In this document: positions 34,041-41,373 of the stretch, piece by piece
How positions within the stretch are numbered: position 1 is the first letter of the stretch
How the letters are laid out: each line of letters begins with the position of its first letter
Assembly (NCBI RefSeq): GCF_900142145.1
Contig: NZ_FQZV01000033.1
Location: forward strand, 1-47,838
From: Geosporobacter subterraneus DSM 17957
GTDB lineage: Bacteria; Bacillota; Clostridia; Peptostreptococcales; Thermotaleaceae
Length of the DNA: 47,838 nt
Direction of reading: 5' to 3'
Translations under genes and position numbers: made by a program
Notes under the pieces: model-generated
What the model was told of the DNA's origin: nothing
What the model saw: the letters and a program-made list of their open reading frames with translations, nothing else
Database searches by the model: none

Positions 34041-34991
34041 CTACACCAATTTTTTTCCGCAGTTGGAGCAAAAATTACCTTCACCGGTTTTTGTACCACA
34101 GTTGGGACAGAAATTGGGCCTTTGTTGCAAAGTTGTGTTTTGGTTTTGATTCTGATTCATTTGTTTCATCATTTCACCGGCTATATTCATCCCCATCATC
34201 ATACCTGTCATATCAGAGGCGGCTCCTCCGCCTTTAACCCTTCCGGATGCAATGCCGTCCACCATTTCTACCTGCTGATATTTCCCCATATCTCCGATCA
34301 TACTGTGGGAAGCGGTTTTGGTTATCATTTTCTGTATCTCTTCAGGATAATTAAAGCTAATAATATTAAATCCGGTAACGGTTAATCCATCCTTCAGGAT
34401 GCTCATATCCAAATCTTCTCTGATTCCTTTTGCAATATCAAAGGCGTTGGCTTGAAGATTAAACATATCCTTTCCCTCTTTGCTGATCCATTTCATTAGA
34501 AGTTGATCTAACACAGATACGATCCTTAGCTTTACATCCTCTACAAAATAGGCTTCCTTTATCCCGGCAATTTTATCAATCAAGGTCACATAATCATCCA
34601 CCTTCACATGAAAGGTTCCATTGGCCCTAATAGGAACCCCTCCTGGGAGCTGCGGGTGTGGCATATGAATCGCATTTTTAGTACCCCATTTTATTGTAAA
34701 TTCCTTGGTATTTATAAACAATACTTCTGTACGCATTCCACTGTTAAACCCAAATTTGAAGCCCTTCAGTGTAGATAAAAAGGGAATAATTTGGGATTCA
34801 ATATCATAATCCCCTTCTTCTTTAAATATCCCCTCGATTCTTCCGGAATTTAAAAATATGGCGTCTTGTCCCGGCCGAATGATTAACCGGCTTCCTTTCT
34901 TTATCTCCCGGTTACTCCATTTCCAAAAAATCATATCATCTCTGAACTCTTCCCACTCTACCACATCGGCAAATTGCTTCCTAAAAATCAT
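34041..34991 (-). CDS. ydjI: SPFH-domain protein with C-terminal zinc ribbon (YdjI)
   Basis: 316 residues. Residues about 20-215 form an SPFH/Band-7-like domain of the virion-core/YdjI group (WEEFRDDMIFWKWSNREIKK). About 230-280 is Gly/Met/Gln-rich (ASDMTGMMMGMNIAGEMMKQ). The end is a zinc ribbon with CPNCG and CSNCG. In Bacillus subtilis YdjI works with PspA, YdjG and YdjH in membrane-stress protection, and the same gene order is seen here. The ATG at 34991 follows GGGAAGG. It is the last gene of the operon. Confidence 0.85.
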   Translation of the reverse strand: MIFRKQFADVVEWEEFRDDMIFWKWSNREIKKGSRLIIRPGQDAIFLNSGRIEGIFKEEGDYDIESQIIPFLSTLKGFKFGFNSGMRTEVLFINTKEFTIKWGTKNAIHMPHPQLPGGVPIRANGTFHVKVDDYVTLIDKIAGIKEAYFVEDVKLRIVSVLDQLLMKWISKEGKDMFNLQANAFDIAKGIREDLDMSILKDGLTVTGFNIISFNYPEEIQKMITKTASHSMIGDMGKYQQVEMVDGIASGRVKGGGAASDMTGMMMGMNIAGEMMKQMNQNQNQNTTLQQRPNFCPNCGTKTGEGNFCSNCGKKLV

Positions 34992-35021
34992 ATTTATCCT
35001 TCCCTTCACTTAGCTATGCTA

Positions 35022-35816
35022 TTAAAAACTCCCTCTGCTTCCACTGTGGGAGTGTCCCGCGCTGGATACGCCTCCCCCAATACTTCCGCCGCCGCTCTTG
35101 TTCTTATCAGAAGGCTTTTTACGTTTCGTAACATCGGTTCTTATATAGGTATCTTTTTGGCTGGTAATCCTTGAAGTGTTAACATCCAAATAAGTCCCGG
35201 CACCCGCAGTGGTTCTGCCTCCCGAATGATAAGCCATCACCATGACACTGACACTGGCAACGATGACAGCAGCAAGTATTTGAAACCAGGTTTTTAACAA
35301 TATGTTTTCTGGGTTTACTCCTGGCCTTATGCCCATATATCGATAGGATAATTCTATATAGGAACGAAAAGCCTCATAATAGTTACCTGCAGACAAATCG
35401 GGGGTTATTTTCCTTCGAATCAGATCACATCTGCTGTCATCTAAGTATTGCTTACCTTTATAGAAGCCTGCAACATACACTTCCCGATGCTCCATGTCGA
35501 TGGTCAGAATCGCCGTATTCCCATGGGGCTTATCGTAACCCAGCCCATTTTCATCATAGAAGTCTTCCATATATCTTACAACATCTCTACCTTGTGTGTC
35601 CCTAGTGGTCAATATGATAATGTCTACCTGTCTTTTTTGGCTATATTCGCTAGACAAGCTCTCCAGTTCTGCGATTTCCTTCGCCGTTAAAAGTCCCGCA
35701 AAATCGTATACCTTTTGATTTGCTGTTTCAGCAGCCATTACAGGACTAATACTCAGTATTATAAACATGATCAGCATAATGATTGAAAGCCTTCTTAAAT
35801 ACAATGAGAATTGCAT
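35022..35816 (-). CDS. ydjH: TPM-domain membrane protein (YdjH/YgcG-like)
   Basis: 264 residues. A signal peptide-like helix (1-28, RRLSIIMLIMFIILSISPVMA) is followed by a TPM domain at about 32-160 (VYDFAGLLTAKEIAELESLS, DIIILTTRDTQGRD). A membrane helix is at about 182-202, and a basic, Gly/Ser-rich tail (SGGGSIGGGVSSAG, HSHSGSRGSF) completes it. The ATG at 35816 is used; it overlaps the ydjG stop in a TAATG junction. It is probably a membrane partner of YdjG and PspA. Confidence 0.85.
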   Translation of the reverse strand: MQFSLYLRRLSIIMLIMFIILSISPVMAAETANQKVYDFAGLLTAKEIAELESLSSEYSQKRQVDIIILTTRDTQGRDVVRYMEDFYDENGLGYDKPHGNTAILTIDMEHREVYVAGFYKGKQYLDDSRCDLIRRKITPDLSAGNYYEAFRSYIELSYRYMGIRPGVNPENILLKTWFQILAAVIVASVSVMVMAYHSGGRTTAGAGTYLDVNTSRITSQKDTYIRTDVTKRKKPSDKNKSGGGSIGGGVSSAGHSHSGSRGSF

Positions 35817-36844
35817 TAAAAACCACCTCCAATAATCCATGCTGCTGATTTCAGCAGGATAAATACAGCACTTGCAATGCCTGCAAACCAAGCAGCCACT
35901 TTTCCATAACTGATCGGAGGCTTCCCTACGATCTTTCCAGTCTGGCCGTTCATGGCGAAAACATGCTCTGCCTGATTATAGTCATAACATACCATCCATA
36001 CGGGAAGCAGCGTATAATAAGCTTGCTTTTTGGTTGTATCAATATGCTTGCTCTTATAGGCTGTCGTATTATATCCGGTGATCGTAGCGTTGATATAGGA
36101 TTCTACATAGTCCTCTATCCTGCACTTTACCCTTGAGAGCAGCTGCTTATCATCATAGTTATACTTCTCTGCAATATAACCGGCTAAATAGGGAGTATTG
36201 AAATCCTTTAGCTGGCTATAATCAAAGGGCTCCAGCTTATCCATCAGCTGGTCGCTCATTTTTACAGAAGCATCTGCCGGTACTTTTAGATAATTAAGGT
36301 CTACGCTTCGATGTACATCATAATAGCTGGTTTCTGTATATATGTAATCTCCTCTGCTGTAGCTTCTGACTTTCGTACATACCGCATCTGCCTGGGCTTT
36401 ACTGTTCAGATCGTATAACCAAAAAGGAACATAGATTCCCGTTATGCTTTTTACTCTGTCTGCCGTCATAAATCCCTTTGGAGTTAAACGCCCGTTTTTA
36501 CACCATGCTTTAAATGCCTTCATGGCCTTTTCTTTACTGATCGTAAAAGGTATGACTTTAGCAGGAGCCATATTTCCCGACAGCCGATCTCCCAGTACGA
36601 CCCCTGCCCCACAAAAACTGCAGGTAGTGGCTGTAGTATCTGCGTCCGTCAGTATAACTGCACCGCAGTTCCTGCAGTGATACTCCACAGCCTCGCCTTC
36701 CGCAAACCTATTGAACATAAATTCTTTTGGAAAATCCTCTACATTGTCCTTTCTTCCACAGCTGTCACAGGATAACTTACCGGACTCACTATCAAAACCC
36801 ATATCAGCGCCACAATCGGGGCACTTATAATGGATAACCATCAT
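35816..36844 (-). CDS. ydjG: Zinc-ribbon membrane protein (YdjG-like)
   Basis: 342 residues. Two N-terminal zinc ribbons are visible (CPDCG/CDSCG and CRNCG/CSFCG, within residues 1-80). A mixed domain follows (SITGIYVPFWLYDLN, LLPVWMVCYDY), and near the C-terminus a membrane helix (VAAWFAGIASAVFILLKSAA). This matches the TFIIB-like zinc-ribbon proteins found after pspA. GGGAGGTG precedes tandem ATGs; the first at 36844 is taken. It is coupled with ydjH. Confidence 0.85.
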   Translation of the reverse strand: MMVIHYKCPDCGADMGFDSESGKLSCDSCGRKDNVEDFPKEFMFNRFAEGEAVEYHCRNCGAVILTDADTTATTCSFCGAGVVLGDRLSGNMAPAKVIPFTISKEKAMKAFKAWCKNGRLTPKGFMTADRVKSITGIYVPFWLYDLNSKAQADAVCTKVRSYSRGDYIYTETSYYDVHRSVDLNYLKVPADASVKMSDQLMDKLEPFDYSQLKDFNTPYLAGYIAEKYNYDDKQLLSRVKCRIEDYVESYINATITGYNTTAYKSKHIDTTKKQAYYTLLPVWMVCYDYNQAEHVFAMNGQTGKIVGKPPISYGKVAAWFAGIASAVFILLKSAAWIIGGGF

Positions 36845-36992
36845 CCCCACCTCCCATTAAAAATAAACAATCAGACTCCTCAATAAATACCCTAAGACCA
36901 GTATATCACCTATAGTAAATTGAGGCCAATTGCATTTTAAAGATGATAAAAGCTGTAGATCAAAACTACAGCTTCATTTGTATGCAGATTGC

Positions 36993-37664
36993 TTATTTTT
37001 TTAAACTTGCCTTTAAGGCTTCCAATTCACTATCTATGTTTGCAGCATTATCATATTTTTCTTTTAAGTTCTTTATGTCATCCTTCGTCCCTGCACTCAA
37101 ATCTGCCATAGCATTTGCTTTATCCAGAGCCAGATTTGCCTTCTCTTCCATTCTATCAAAAGCCGATAGGGAATTATTGGTGCTATTTACAGAGGAGCTG
37201 ATTCTATTCATTCTTTCCTGGGTTTTCGCCACAGCCAGCTTACCTTTAATCATATCTTTACGGGCTTCCAGTTCTCGGATATCCGCAACCAGTTTGTCGT
37301 GCATTTCTCTCATCTTATTGGCATTGGCTGCCGCTAAATCATAGGCTTCCTTTAACCCCGCTTCTTTTGCTGCTAATGTAGATTTTTTCTCTAAAAACTT
37401 TCTGGCATCGTCTTCATTATTGGCCTCTAAGGCTTTGATTGCATAGCTTTGCATTTTATTCATTTCTTCTATAAGCTCATCTAATGCTCTCTTTGCCCGA
37501 TGTTCTTCTGCTATAATCGAAGCGGTTTCTGCCCTTACCTTTCCCAAATCACTGTTAAGATTTCTCAGGCACTGCTCTATCATCTTTTCAGGATCTTCCA
37601 CTTTATCCAATATCGCATTGATGTTACTTGCCATAATATCTCTGAATCTTGTAAGAATAGCCAT
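36993..37664 (-). CDS. pspA: PspA/IM30 family phage-shock protein
   Basis: 223 residues, almost all helical coiled coil, as in the PspA/IM30/ESCRT-III family. The N-terminus MAILTRFRDIMASNINAILD gives the amphipathic helix that binds damaged membrane; KVEDPEKMIEQCLRNL is the family hallmark. It forms oligomers on the inner membrane face to keep it sealed. It starts the operon with ydjG, ydjH and ydjI, about 150 bp before ydjG. A sigma-A-like promoter lies 50 bp upstream. I see no sigma-54 element, so control differs from the enterobacterial system. Confidence 0.93.
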   Translation of the reverse strand: MAILTRFRDIMASNINAILDKVEDPEKMIEQCLRNLNSDLGKVRAETASIIAEEHRAKRALDELIEEMNKMQSYAIKALEANNEDDARKFLEKKSTLAAKEAGLKEAYDLAAANANKMREMHDKLVADIRELEARKDMIKGKLAVAKTQERMNRISSSVNSTNNSLSAFDRMEEKANLALDKANAMADLSAGTKDDIKNLKEKYDNAANIDSELEALKASLKK

Positions 37665-37714
37665 ACTCTTCCTCCTTTATTTTGGATTATTTTCCAAATA
37701 TTCTTTATGAAACC

Positions 37715-37743
37715 AATATATCATAATATAGCCTTCTTTACAA
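37715..37743 (-). promoter_or_regulatory. Putative promoter of pspA operon
   Basis: On the minus strand TTGTAA (37738-37743) and TATATT (37715-37720) are 17 bp apart, about 50 bp upstream of the pspA ATG, with AGGAGG between. Confidence 0.5.
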
Positions 37744-37835
37744 TTACATCATGGCAGAGTTGCTCTAATAGAAGATGACACCGCTAATCTGAACCCTTGC
37801 TAGAGCTGCTTCAGATTTCAGTGAATGCATACGCC

Positions 37836-38147
37836 CTATGGATGCCACTGATATTTGGCTAAATCAATATTCCCATTTAAGTCTACTTCAACACCCTCTA
37901 TCTCTAGGAGCATTAATTGTTCAGTAAAGGAAACATCATTTTTCAAAGCTATCTGTCCTTTTCCATTAATAACCCGATGCCACGGAAGGCTGTACCTCCC
38001 GCTCATTGAATGGAGTATACGGACAACCTGACGGGCAGCCCGGGGATTTCCTGCAAGACCTGCAATCTGCCCGTAGGTCATGACTCTGCCTTTGGGAATG
38101 CCGGATATTATTCGAATCACTGTTTCAGTAAAAGGTTTCACGATCAT
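37836..38147 (-). CDS. Alkyltransferase-like protein (MGMT family, Trp replaces catalytic Cys)
   Basis: 103 residues, only the DNA-binding half of O6-methylguanine-DNA methyltransferase. The motif is PWHRVI rather than PCHRV, so the alkyl-accepting Cys is Trp. Further family marks are GRVMTYGQIAGLAG with the helix-turn-helix arginine in NPRAARQV. Proteins of this type bind O6-alkylguanine and recruit nucleotide excision repair rather than repairing by themselves. GAGAGG precedes the ATG. It stands alone beside decayed genes. Confidence 0.88.
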   Translation of the reverse strand: MIVKPFTETVIRIISGIPKGRVMTYGQIAGLAGNPRAARQVVRILHSMSGRYSLPWHRVINGKGQIALKNDVSFTEQLMLLEIEGVEVDLNGNIDLAKYQWHP

Positions 38148-38222
38148 AATTCCTCTCGGTTAAAATTCAATCCTGGGATTATCCTGATTCACTATGTAGC
38201 GCTGGCATTTACCTCCAAACCT

Positions 38223-38515
38223 TTATACAATAAGCTTCTCCAGTGTATCAAGAGCCTTTTTCAAATGGCCATCCTCGGTGCAGTCAAATCCTACCAACTG
38301 AAAAAACACATCTTTTGTATCCAGTGTCATTTTACCTAATTCACTCTGTCTCCAGATCCATTTTCTAGTTTGGACTATATCGCCGCTGGTAAAAATCAGT
38401 TCCCGGTCTTCCACAGCTTCGTATTCTTTAGCACCAAAGGGCAGAAACTTTTCAGCCCCTTTACTGAAACAAACACGCAGATCCTCATGTATATCTCTTA
38501 AATCATGGCCTTCCG
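38223..38515 (-). pseudogene. C-terminal remnant of a B3/4-domain protein
   Basis: The readable frame runs from about 38515 to 38223. It contains LRVCFSKGAEKFLPFG, then ELIFTSGDIVQTRKWIWRQS and ELGKMTLDTKDVFF. This is the C-terminal end of B3/4 tRNA-binding-domain proteins (PheT-like), which often have WNWRQSE-type residues here. A stop codon lies just upstream and no start or ribosome site is present. The N-terminal two thirds are missing, replaced by AraC sequence. Confidence 0.6.
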
Positions 38516-38673
38516 TTTACATTTAAAATCGTTGCCCCTTTTTCTGTATAGCCTATTGATAATTCCTGGTGAAGATGGTCCTTATATGCATGTACATCAT
38601 TGGCACAGGTTTTAATCTCAACCATATTGCATGCATCTACCCGATAATAATGTATCTCCTTTATAAACACCAT
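38503..38673 (-). pseudogene. N-terminal remnant of an AraC family regulator
   Basis: From an ATG at 38673 the frame reads HYYRVDACNMVEIKTC, then HAYKDHLHQELSIGYTEKG and ATILNVNGRP before a stop. This is the start of the AraC N-terminal cupin (arabinose-binding-like) domain. The remaining about 220 residues, including the DNA-binding domain, are absent. The fragment joins directly onto the B3/4 remnant, pointing to a deletion that fused two genes. Confidence 0.6.
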
Positions 38674-38812
38674 CCTAAATAGAATATATACATCATTATA
38701 TCACTGATTTATCACTTTAAACTGCTGTGTATTGCAATTTTTTACAATACACCTGCCGGATTCCTTTATAGAATGTACGCATACTCTATGTTTATGGAAG
38801 GGGGAAGCTTCT

Positions 38813-38932
38813 ATGAAAATATTCGATCATCCCTATACTGAACTTCCTGATTTAAAACCCGAATCCGTCATAGCAGGCTATCGTTTTTCAGCAGTGCTTG
38901 CAGTTGATGATCTGATCCTCTTCGTGACTTGA
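38813..38932 (+). CDS. Short ORF, possibly N-terminal remnant
   Basis: 39 residues (MKIFDHPYTELPDLKPES and onward, ending DDLILFVT). A good site, GAAGGGGGAA, lies before the ATG. The well-formed start but abrupt end, in a zone full of broken genes, suggests the beginning of a truncated gene. I do not recognise the family. Confidence 0.4.
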   Translation: MKIFDHPYTELPDLKPESVIAGYRFSAVLAVDDLILFVT

Positions 38933-39006
38933 GGTAAGAAGCATTTGTATCATAAACTGACTCTAATAGTGCATAGAGCAGGGGATTTCATCCCCAACAA
39001 CCCCTC

Positions 39007-39051
39007 TTTTTTATATAATAGGAAAGCAGCACTTTCCTATTATATAAAAAA
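39007..39051. repeat. Perfect 20-bp inverted repeat
   Basis: TTTTTTATATAATAGGAAAG (39007-39026), a 5-base loop, and its exact complement at 39032-39051. The hairpin ends in T or A runs on both strands and could terminate transcription both ways. Apart from it, 38933-39165 shows no gene. Confidence 0.7.
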
Positions 39052-39165
39052 TTAAACTGACCTATTAGACGCTTTCATCATTTGGCTTCATGCCCCATAG
39101 TAGTGTGTTTTCAGCGGAATTATGATAAAATGAATAGTATATCTTACAAAGGAGTGAACTTATTC

Positions 39166-39576
39166 ATGGATATTACGAGCATGTTTACTGTAGGCGCAGT
39201 ACTAAGTTTAGGCATTGGTGCAGGTGTTACATTTTATTATTATAGAAAACGCAATATTGAGAAGTTTTTTAATCAGGTCTATGAACAAACAAAACAGGTT
39301 CCAAAGCAAAAGAAAAATAGTTTTCTGCTTCTGATGTTCAAAGAGACCCTTTCTGCATCAGCAAAAAAATCAGATCCATCCTCTTTTGCCGGTAAATTTC
39401 AAAATCCAAAGTATTTGGATATCCAGTTAGTACAGATGTCTCAAATTCTTAAAGATAGTTCAAAGGTTCAGGATAAGATTATTAAAAGAGCACTGAATCT
39501 GCTTAGCCAGTATCAAGCATGGGAAAAAGCAAAGATGGCTGAGGATAAAAAGGTCGTAGAAAGCAAAGCATCCTAG
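39166..39576 (+). CDS. Hypothetical single-span membrane protein
   Basis: 136 residues. A membrane helix at about 6-28 (FTVGAVLSLGIGAGVTFYYY) is followed by RKRN, so the body is probably cytoplasmic. The rest is basic and helical (LLLMFKETLSASAKK, KIIKRALNLLSQYQ). No family recognised. AAAGGAGTG stands about 10 bases before the ATG at 39166, which is preferred over upstream starts. Monocistronic, followed by a terminator. Confidence 0.75.
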   Translation: MDITSMFTVGAVLSLGIGAGVTFYYYRKRNIEKFFNQVYEQTKQVPKQKKNSFLLLMFKETLSASAKKSDPSSFAGKFQNPKYLDIQLVQMSQILKDSSKVQDKIIKRALNLLSQYQAWEKAKMAEDKKVVESKAS

Positions 39577-39635
39577 TGAAACATGAAGACATCTAATCAT
39601 CCATCTATTTTTTCCTAAGAACTTGCCGTAAAAGT

Positions 39636-39685
39636 AAAATACCCCTTATTTATCTAGCTCGATTAGGTTAAATAGGGGGTATTTT
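39636..39685. terminator. Bidirectional terminator, inside the DUF2812 remnant
   Basis: Arms AAAATACCCCTTATTTA (39636-39652) and TAAATAGGGGGTATTTT (39669-39685) pair throughout except one position. It ends the membrane-protein gene on the plus strand, and overlaps the 3' end of the DUF2812 remnant on the minus strand. Confidence 0.75.
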
Positions 39686-39780
39686 GAATCAATAAAATTC
39701 ATCCCCCTTGTGGCCATTTTATTAATCCATTGCTCTTCCTTTTCAAAGTCTATAAACAATTTCCTTGCTACCTGCTTCAT
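39646..39780 (-). pseudogene. Truncated DUF2812-family protein
   Basis: 44 residues beginning MKQVARKLFIDFEKEEQWIN, then KMATRGMNFIDS, the typical start of DUF2812 membrane proteins, which normally run to 180 or more residues and are paired with PadR regulators. It starts in an ATGA overlap with the padR stop. The frame runs into the terminator hairpin and stops, so the membrane part has been lost. Confidence 0.6.
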
Positions 39781-40073
39781 AGAGCATCGCCCCCTACTAT
39801 TCTTTTACCATTATTTATTAACTCCTCTAATCTTTGAATTTCCTCTAGTACCATAGCACGCCCGGTTTTTGTTATTTCATATCCCTTTTTTCTGCTGTCT
39901 CCCTCATTTTTTACTGCGCAAATCCACCCCTTGCTCAGCATTGTGTTGATGGCTCCATATAAGGTTTCGGGTCCTAAATTTACCCGATCATTACTTATGT
40001 CTTTAACAAACTGCATTATGCCATACCCATGCATCGGCGTGTGCAGTGCCAATAAAATATAATAGTCAATCAT
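39777..40073 (-). CDS. PadR family transcriptional regulator
   Basis: 98 residues with the PadR winged helix: YYILLALHTPMHGYGIM, NLGPETLYGAINTMLSKGW and KGYEITKTGRAMVLEEIQRL. Usual relatives have about eight more residues before YYILLAL. Here a stop lies two codons upstream of the ATG and no ribosome site is visible, so the 5' end may be damaged. It is coupled to the DUF2812 remnant, its usual partner, so the pair is probably non-functional or in decay. Confidence 0.75.
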   Translation of the reverse strand: MIDYYILLALHTPMHGYGIMQFVKDISNDRVNLGPETLYGAINTMLSKGWICAVKNEGDSRKKGYEITKTGRAMVLEEIQRLEELINNGKRIVGGDAL

Positions 40074-40227
40074 TACTTAAAGCTTTTGATGCTTTACCGG
40101 CTTTCTTATACAATAAAAGCACCTACCCGCAAGATAGATGCTTTCATTTGAGAATCCTCTTTCTCATATATTAACTATACTGCCCTAAACTAAGCCAAAG
40201 ATCTCACCTTAAAGCTATGCTATCGAA

Positions 40228-40740
40228 TTAAGGGACTAATCTTCCCCTATCCCTTGGAAAGAGTGTTGCTTCCCGAATATTATCCAATCCCAGGAGCATA
40301 GCTGTTATTCTTTCAAGGCCTATGGCTAATCCGCCATGAGGGGGTATTCCATATTTAAATACAGACAAATATCCTTCAAAATCCTCAGGATTAAGGCCAT
40401 GTTTTATCATATTGTACTTTAGCTTTTCATATTGGTGTATTCTTTGACCTCCTGTAGTGATTTCGAGCCCCCTGAATAGCAGATCAAAGCTATGGGTTTC
40501 ACAATTCTCAGAAGGCATCGTATACATTGGTCTCTTTGATTGGGGATAATGGGTAAGGAAAACGAAATCTGACCCATACTTTTCCTTTACATAACTAGAT
40601 ATAAGCACTTCTCCTTCAGGATCTAAGTCTCCATCCAGATTCACCTTGCCATATTGGTCTTTTAATAACTGTATTGCTTCTGATAGCTTTAGTTTAGGAA
40701 TTACCTCTATAGATAAGAGGCGATTTGACCGCGGTACCAC
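40228..40740 (-). pseudogene. aspS: Aspartyl/asparaginyl-tRNA synthetase, C-terminal fragment fused to T-box
   Basis: The frame codes for the catalytic C-terminal part of an archaeal-type (class IIb) aspartate-tRNA ligase. It includes EYVKEKYG-like SYVKEKYGSDFVF, RPMYTMP, FDLLFRGLEITTGGQRIH and GLAIGLERITAMLLGLDNIR. About 155 residues are homologous, against about 430 in a full enzyme. The anticodon-binding N-terminus and catalytic motif 2 region are missing. The apparent GTG start and first residues (VPRSN) are T-box RNA sequence, not protein. A deletion joined the leader to the middle of the gene. Confidence 0.8.
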
Positions 40741-40748
40741 TCTTTTTA
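40729..40748 (-). promoter_or_regulatory. Second T-box core motif, fused to the aspS remnant
   Basis: On the minus strand GAGTGGTACCGCGG, preceded by AAATAGTTAAAAA, repeats the T-box antiterminator core a second time, about 120 bp after the first. No terminator stem follows; aspS coding sequence does. It is a duplicated or recombined leader end. Confidence 0.65.
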
Positions 40749-40820
40749 ACTATTTATTGAGAAATAGATATCAAGAATAAGGCAGAGTGTGCACAGGCTC
40801 CCCTTACCATGGATAAATAT

Positions 40821-41062
40821 AAAAAACTCACTTTTTTACAAGAAGTGAGTTTCTGCCCACGGTACCATTCTTTTTAACTATTTCAAAACAAATAGTTCAC
40901 TTTGCTTCCTATAACGGGGAAATCCGGGTTTTCCTATTCACCAAGTACGGTTTTCAGATAACCAACTCCAGGAGGTCCTTCAGTATAATTCATCTCATCA
41001 GGCTTCCACCAACCCTGACTCGCTGCGAGACTCCAAACACCTACTCTTCCCTTCACAGTTAT
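40821..41062 (-). promoter_or_regulatory. T-box leader RNA, probable aspartate specifier
   Basis: On the minus strand the order is that of a T-box: the stem I base with AGAGTAGG, the GGTTGGTGGAAGCC-type region, and then a GAA-G-GAC-C specifier loop whose GAC codon reads Asp. The antiterminator core AATGGTACCGTGGG (around 40857-40870) follows, and finally a terminator hairpin ACTCACTT / AAGTGAGT with a T6 tract (40821-40850). Uncharged tRNA-Asp would open expression of aspS. The gene it controlled is now only a fragment. The specifier call rests on position relative to GAA and is moderately sure. Confidence 0.8.
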
Positions 41063-41373
41063 TTCATATTTTTAAATAGTATATGTTTTTTCATCCAATG
41101 TGTCAATGCTATTATTTTCAAAATTTATTGAATCATACGTCATCTTTCATAAAATTTAGGCATTCCTCTTGAAGCTTTTATTGAAAATAAAAAAGTTCAG
41201 ACAAATGATTTTTATAATTAGTTTTTCATTAAAAAAGCATATAAAAAAAAGTGAAAAGAATATAAATTGATGATAAAATAGTACTGGGTACACTAAGAAA
41301 ACGTTATACTCGAATACTTAAAGTAAAGTGGCTCGAAAATTAAAAAATACTTTTTAGAAAAGGGGATTTATTC

